From Capsulimonas corticalis (GTDB lineage Bacteria; Armatimonadota; Armatimonadia; Armatimonadales; Capsulimonadaceae), in the NCBI RefSeq assembly GCF_003574315.2, contig NZ_AP025739.1:2480001-2544000 (forward strand): 64,000 bases of DNA, read 5' to 3'. Below the pieces are notes generated by a model. That model was not told the origin of the DNA. It searched no databases and saw only the letters and a program-made list of their open reading frames with translations. Shown here piece after piece: positions 59,917-64,000 of the stretch. The position numbers and the translations under genes are program-made. Position 1 is the first letter of the stretch. Every line of letters begins with the position of its first letter.

Positions 59917-60972
59917 ATGGTGGAGAAGATCCGGGTGGGGATGGTCGGTTTCGGCTTGGCGGGGCGGGTGTTTCATGCGCCGGTCATCCAGTCCGTGCCG
60001 GACTTGCAGCTGACGCACGTTGTGGAGCGGCACGGCGAGGAATCGAGACGCGTCTATCCGGAGGTCGAGATCGTGCGCGATGTCGAGCATCTATTGGAGG
60101 ATGACGAGATCGATCTCATCGTCGTGACGACGCCCAATGTTTCGCACTTCGAGATCGCGCGCAGCGCGTTGCTCGCGGACAAGCATGTCGTGGTCGAAAA
60201 GCCGTTCACGATTACGTCGGAAGAGGCGCGCGAACTGACTGTCCTGTCACACCGGCAGGGACGCGTGCTGAGCGTCCACCAGAATCGCCGCTGGGACGGA
60301 GACTTTTTGACGGTGCGCCGCGTGCTCGAAGCCAATTTGCTCGGGCGTCTTGTGGAGTACGAGTCCCACTTCGACCGTTACCGCAGCCAGCCCCGCGCGG
60401 GCGCCTGGCGCGAGGAAGCGCAGCCCGGCGCCGGTCTGCTCTACGATCTCGGCCCGCACTTGATCGACCAGGCGCTCATTCTCTTCGGGGCGCCGCAGCT
60501 CGTGTCGGCGGATATCCGTACACAGCGCGACGGCGGCAAGACGGATGACTATTTCGACCTGACGCTGCATTACGCGGAGCACGGCGCGCGTCTGAAAGCC
60601 GGCGTGCTGGTGCGCGAGCCAACGCCGCGCTACGCGCTCCACGGCGTCGACGGCTCGTTCGTCAAGTATGGCCTGGACCCACAAGAAGACGCGCTCAAAC
60701 GAGGACTGGTCCCCAGTGAAACGCCGGGCTGGGGCGAAGACCCCGAGGAGCGCTGGGGCGTGCTGAACGCGCAGGCCGGCGGCCTGCACGTGCGCGGCAA
60801 GGTCGAAACGCTTCCCGGCTGCTATCCCGGTTACTACCAGAACGTCGCCGACGCGATCCACGGCCGCGCGCCGCTGGAGGTGACGCCCGAAGACGCCACC
60901 ATGACCATGCGTGTGATCGAGCTGGCGATCGAAAGCAGCCGCGAAAAGATGGCGCTGGCGTTTGAGGAGTAG
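59917..60972 (+). CDS. Gfo/Idh/MocA family oxidoreductase
   Basis: The ATG at 59917, preceded by AGGAG, gives 351 residues. The N-terminal Rossmann domain has IRVGMVGFGLAGRVFHAPVIQSV for NAD(P), then TTPNVSHFEIARSALLADKHVVVEKPFTIT with the catalytic EKP Lys. The C-terminal domain has LLYDLGPHLIDQALILFG, with the His of the catalytic site. It oxidises or reduces a sugar or cyclitol; the exact substrate is unknown. It closely matches the YulF/MviM class of putative dehydrogenases. Confidence 0.92.
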   Translation: MVEKIRVGMVGFGLAGRVFHAPVIQSVPDLQLTHVVERHGEESRRVYPEVEIVRDVEHLLEDDEIDLIVVTTPNVSHFEIARSALLADKHVVVEKPFTITSEEARELTVLSHRQGRVLSVHQNRRWDGDFLTVRRVLEANLLGRLVEYESHFDRYRSQPRAGAWREEAQPGAGLLYDLGPHLIDQALILFGAPQLVSADIRTQRDGGKTDDYFDLTLHYAEHGARLKAGVLVREPTPRYALHGVDGSFVKYGLDPQEDALKRGLVPSETPGWGEDPEERWGVLNAQAGGLHVRGKVETLPGCYPGYYQNVADAIHGRAPLEVTPEDATMTMRVIELAIESSREKMALAFEE

Positions 60973-60979
60973 GGGCGCC

Positions 60980-61378
60980 CTACGCCGCCGGGGATTTGTG
61001 CAGGTGCGCCATCTTCCAAACGCCGTCTTGTTTGACGAACACCCGCGTCTCATTGATGCGGGAGAACTCCGCCGGGCCAGTCGCCGAAAGCGTCGTCTTG
61101 AGCAGCGTGTAGCAGACGATCGCCGTGTCGCCATGGACCTGGACGCGCGGGGTGAGCATATCCAGGCGCGACGGGCTGCCGTTGCCGCCGCCCCGGATGA
61201 GATCCAGATGGAAATCCAGCCCGTCCACACGGTACGGGGCGATGTACCATTCGAACGCCGACATATCCTCGGTGCTGTGCGCGCGATGCGCTTCCGGATC
61301 CGCCGTATACATGGCGTGCAGCATCTTCCGCGTGATCGCCAGCACCTCCGCCTCCACGGCCTTGTCTTCTGATGTCAT
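60980..61378 (-). CDS. NTF2-like small protein (SnoaL/CaMKII-association type)
   Basis: The 132-residue product is a single alpha/beta domain: EVLAITRKMLHAMYTADPEAHRAHSTEDMSAFEWYIAPYRVDGLDFHLDLIRGG, then RLDMLTPRVQVHGDTAIVCYTLLKTT and NETRVFVKQDGVWKMAHLHKSP. The pattern of conserved residues is that of CaMKII_AD/DUF4440-like proteins. It has no signal peptide. The two stop codons of it and the oxidoreductase are convergent and 7 bases apart. Confidence 0.82.
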   Translation of the reverse strand: MTSEDKAVEAEVLAITRKMLHAMYTADPEAHRAHSTEDMSAFEWYIAPYRVDGLDFHLDLIRGGGNGSPSRLDMLTPRVQVHGDTAIVCYTLLKTTLSATGPAEFSRINETRVFVKQDGVWKMAHLHKSPAA

Positions 61379-61441
61379 GGGAGCCTCCTCAACGGTTTCC
61401 CGCTCAGTATCCCATAATTTTTTCGAAATCGCGCTCTGCCG

Positions 61442-61687
61442 CTATTGCGGAGGCGGTCCCGAGGCGACGCCGGCCGGGCCGATGATCTTTCCGTCTTTGA
61501 ACCGCTCGGGATGCATTTTCTTGAAATAGTCGGCCTGGGCTTGCATGGCGCTGGCGCGCTGCTCGCTGCTGACCGGCTGCGGATGGCTAAATTCCGCCGG
61601 GAAGGCGCTTTCTGACTTTTTGGAGCATCCCGCGGCGGCGAGCAAGCAGGAGCCGGCGAGAAGACCTATCACCAATTCGCGGCGCAT
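61442..61687 (-). CDS. Small lipoprotein
   Basis: The ATG at 61687 gives 81 residues. The N-terminus MRRELVIGLLAGSCLLAAAGCSKK is a lipoprotein signal with lipobox AAAGC. The mature part is short and helical (VSSEQRASAMQAQADYFKKMHPERFKDGK) and ends in a Pro-rich tail. The same strand holds a DUF1559 pilin gene 66 bases upstream. In several bacteria of this type a small lipoprotein accompanies such pilins, which suggests a shared transcript here; function unknown. Confidence 0.72.
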   Translation of the reverse strand: MRRELVIGLLAGSCLLAAAGCSKKSESAFPAEFSHPQPVSSEQRASAMQAQADYFKKMHPERFKDGKIIGPAGVASGPPPQ

Positions 61688-61752
61688 GGAAGTTACCTCG
61701 TCTTGCGCGGCCGAACCTGACGGTTCGGCCGCGTCGTCGTGTACGATTGTGA

Positions 61753-62568
61753 TTATTGTCGCGTGCAGTTCCACATATTCGTCGGCTCGGTCCCGTCCGG
61801 ATCGCCTTTTGGGTTGGTCAGCGCCGGACGCATCGATTTGACATGGCCGTCGCAGAACAAGAAGTTGGCGAGGGTCTTACTGGAGTGCTTTGTCGAAACC
61901 GATCCATTCGCCCCCAACGGGTAAGCCGCCGTCGGACTGAGCGAGCCGTTGGGGATATCCTGGGGGCCGTAAAGGTCCCACCAGCTGTAGCCTGTGGTGA
62001 CGGAGCTCAAGCCGGCGAACGAGGGCGTGCCGCCCGTCAGGTACGCCACGCCGTCGTCGGTGTGCTTCTCGTGGATCATGATCGACTCCGCCGGGCGTCC
62101 GACGGCGGCCATGCTCTGCACATCGTGCTGGATCCATCCGCTGTGTCCCATCCCCATCACGCCCAGCATAGTGTTGGCGCCCGTGGAGTTGAGGTAATGC
62201 GAGTAGCCGTTGGCGCTGTAGGAAATGGCGACGCCGTTGCCGGTGTAGACGCTGCCGGCGTTATAGATGATATTGCCGCTGTCGTCCGGGCATCGGAAGA
62301 CGCCGTAGCTTTTGACATAAGGCTGCAAGGTCGTCGCCCAGCTATACTGCCAGTTGTCGTTGAGGCCCTGCGGAAACATCTCGTCCGAGTCCTGCACGTA
62401 CTGCATGACCGCGACGCCGAGCTGTTTCATATTGCTGACGCACGAGATTTGGCGGGCCTTTTCGCGGGCCTGGGCGAACACCGGGAAAAGGATCGCAGCG
62501 AGAATAGCAATTATAGCGATAACAACGAGTAATTCAATCAAAGTAAAGCCACGTTTGTTCTGTTTCAT
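61753..62568 (-). CDS. DUF1559 type IV-pilin-like protein C
   Basis: The 271-residue product begins [16 protein letters not shown] with the prepilin helix and [40 protein letters not shown]. The C-terminal signature is [21 protein letters not shown], where the gap between His and DG is two residues longer than usual. AGGAGA precedes the ATG. The gene is divergent from copy D with a 621-base control region between them. Confidence 0.92.
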   Translation of the reverse strand: MKQNKRGFTLIELLVVIAIIAILAAILFPVFAQAREKARQISCVSNMKQLGVAVMQYVQDSDEMFPQGLNDNWQYSWATTLQPYVKSYGVFRCPDDSGNIIYNAGSVYTGNGVAISYSANGYSHYLNSTGANTMLGVMGMGHSGWIQHDVQSMAAVGRPAESIMIHEKHTDDGVAYLTGGTPSFAGLSSVTTGYSWWDLYGPQDIPNGSLSPTAAYPLGANGSVSTKHSSKTLANFLFCDGHVKSMRPALTNPKGDPDGTEPTNMWNCTRQ

Positions 62569-62713
62569 GAGTGTGTCTCCTGATCGATCGATCCCAAGCT
62601 TTCGCTGGGGCGATGAGCGCGCATTCGGCCGGCTTGCGCCGCGCCAATTTGAAAGGAATGATACCGTGAGTTGTCGATAGCGATTGTGTCATCACCTCTC
62701 TTTCACTGAATCG

Positions 62714-62742
62714 AGTATATCACTGGAATCCGCGCTTGTCAA
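62714..62742 (-). promoter_or_regulatory. Promoter of DUF1559 gene C
   Basis: On the minus strand TTGACA (62737-62742), a 17-base spacer and TATACT (62714-62719). The -10 region reads AGTGATATACTC, the same 12 bases as in the divergent promoter of gene D. The transcript leader is about 140 bases. The rest of 62569-63189 is AT-rich with many TATAT steps and contains no gene that I can support. Confidence 0.75.
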
Positions 62743-62993
62743 GAGATTTTGTATATCAATTTATTAAAATCATACTAGTGTCACATATATATCCTATATT
62801 AGTATGATATATACGATCGTTTCTGAAGGCGAGGCGCAACGCTGCCGCGAGAGGGGAGAAAAACGCGGGGTTCTGGGAGACTTGGAAATTCCCTGCGCAC
62901 ACTGAGAGGCATTCTAGAAACACAGTTTTATATATCACTTATATATCAATGTTAATTTATGTATGATCTATATAGGTTGATTTCATGTTTTTC

Positions 62994-63022
62994 TTGACAT
63001 CTGACATGCGAAGTGATATACT
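62994..63022 (+). promoter_or_regulatory. Promoter of DUF1559 gene D
   Basis: TTGACA (62994-62999), a 17-base spacer and TATACT (63017-63022). The leader before the ATG at 63190 is about 160 bases. The AGTGATATACTC overlap with the opposite promoter suggests common control. Confidence 0.75.
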
Positions 63023-63189
63023 CAGTCCTGTAGATACGCAAATGGTCTGTAGAGCGAATGACGTTGATGCCCGCATTCCTACTGTTCTCACCCCCGGCAA
63101 GACGATCCGCGGATACTGCCGACAGGCAGCGCCTCATTTGATTTATCTCAGTCGCCTAATATGTTCTTAAATCCAAACGGAGAAATGTT

Positions 63190-64000
63190 ATGAAACGAAC
63201 CCTGCGTGGTTTCACGCTGATTGAGCTGCTCGTTGTGATCGCGATTATTGCGATTCTTGCTGCAATTTTGTTCCCCGTCTTTGCCCAGGCTCGCGAAAAG
63301 GCGCGGCAAATCAGCTGCTCGTCCAATCTGAAGCAATTGGGTCTGGGGATCCTGCAATACGTTCAGGACAGCGATGAAGTCTTCCCGCCGGCGATGGACG
63401 ACGGTCATCAATGGTCCGACAGCTCCACCGCGCATTGGCAGCAGAAGATCCTGCCCTATATCAAAGCCAACGGCGTGTTCGGTTGTCCGGACGATCCCGG
63501 CGCCGGCCAGGTTGATGCCGCCAATCCATGGAAGGGCGTGATTACTTCCTACGCTGTCAATGGAGTCATCGGTTATTACGGAGACTTTGGCTACCGGCAG
63601 GCGCTGATCGGGGTTATGGGGATATCCGACGCAGGGAACACCTGGTATCCCGCGAACTATCCGGCGGCGCCGCTTTCGAAGATCGGCCGCCCCTCGGATA
63701 CGATCTTGATTGCCGAGCGCCATCAGAGCGATCTCCAGGCGGAAACGCCCGTGGACACCGGTCTCAATGGGAATTGGTCGAACTTTGCCAATGGCGGCGT
63801 CATCGCCGGTCAGCCGTGGGCGTTCGGCACATCTCTTCCGGACAGCACCCGCCCCGCCGCGCAATATCCGAACGGACCGAATGGCGGCGTTTCCGCGCAT
63901 CATTCGGGGAACCTGATGGCGAACTTCCTCTTTGTGGACGGTCACGTGAAGTCGATGCGCCCAAGCCAGACAAATCCGCAGCCCGCCACGGGCTACGATT
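63190..64000 (+). CDS. DUF1559 type IV-pilin-like protein D (runs off the window)
   Basis: An ATG at 63190 follows GGAGAAATGTT. At least 270 residues are encoded, with no stop before the window ends. [56 protein letters not shown] and [27 protein letters not shown] give the full set of family features, so only a short tail is missing. It is more similar to gene C than to A or B at both ends, consistent with a divergent duplicated pair. Confidence 0.92.
   Translation, partial: MKRTLRGFTLIELLVVIAIIAILAAILFPVFAQAREKARQISCSSNLKQLGLGILQYVQDSDEVFPPAMDDGHQWSDSSTAHWQQKILPYIKANGVFGCPDDPGAGQVDAANPWKGVITSYAVNGVIGYYGDFGYRQALIGVMGISDAGNTWYPANYPAAPLSKIGRPSDTILIAERHQSDLQAETPVDTGLNGNWSNFANGGVIAGQPWAFGTSLPDSTRPAAQYPNGPNGGVSAHHSGNLMANFLFVDGHVKSMRPSQTNPQPATGYD

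Overview
The window is chromosomal DNA of high GC content from a bacterium that is most likely an Armatimonadota relative of Capsulimonas. That placement is inference. It rests on four type IV-pilin-like proteins of the DUF1559 class (an [25 protein letters not shown] start followed by AREKARQ and a C-terminal HxxxDGH motif), on many secreted beta-propeller and carbohydrate- or peptide-active proteins, and on the general protein style. No rRNA or tRNA gene was seen.

Layout. 1-5.4 kb: a secreted protein, then a minus-strand run of a hypothetical gene, trpD, trpC, trpF, an S24-like gene, a possible 62-residue ORF and a membrane-anchored tyrosine phosphatase. 5.5-14.9 kb: two tandem secreted glutaminase-family (DUF4965) proteins, an M24 aminopeptidase and two TolB-like propellers. 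15-16.7 kb: trpG and a Nif3-like protein. 16.8-31.3 kb: an accessory region of small orphan genes, a DUF6368-like protein, a methyltransferase, an ADP-ribosylglycohydrolase, a coupled desaturase/metallo-hydrolase/DUF4272 operon, and a coupled GNAT, SUKH-domain and gyrase-B-like set. 31.4-45.6 kb: a winged-helix protein, three tandem beta-helix proteins on an exact 955-bp period, GH18, pyroglutamyl peptidase, FliB-like methylase, aldo/keto reductase, carboxylesterase, a DUF1559 pilin, a GGDEF response regulator, a GH62-like hydrolase and a sugar isomerase. 45.6-64 kb: a DUF559 nuclease flanked by long inverted repeats, a phosphatase, class II aldolase, AAG glycosylase, DUF92 protein, three more DUF1559 pilins, a propeller/phosphoesterase, a second GGDEF protein, a phytase-like esterase, PhyH dioxygenase and a Gfo/Idh/MocA oxidoreductase.

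How the parts fit. Housekeeping content is light: tryptophan synthesis in two places, one aldolase and base-excision repair. Secretion and scavenging dominate (glutaminases, GH18, GH62, prolyl and pyroglutamyl peptidases, phytase-like and phosphoesterase proteins), which suits a heterotroph using polymers. The 17-31 kb region looks like a collection of immunity- or conflict-related genes without a recognisable toxin.

Main candidates for new biology: (1) a DUF559 nuclease gene enclosed by about 120-bp inverted repeats, whose outer end recurs in a non-coding inverted repeat inserted between trpF and trpC; (2) two copies of a promoter / three-way-junction RNA / intrinsic-terminator cassette, each just upstream of a small gene; (3) a gyrase-B-like protein lacking the ATP-site residues and the TOPRIM domain, translationally coupled to a SUKH protein; (4) a TrpF with Asn where the general acid Asp is expected. 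All coordinates and motif readings were made by eye, with no database search.
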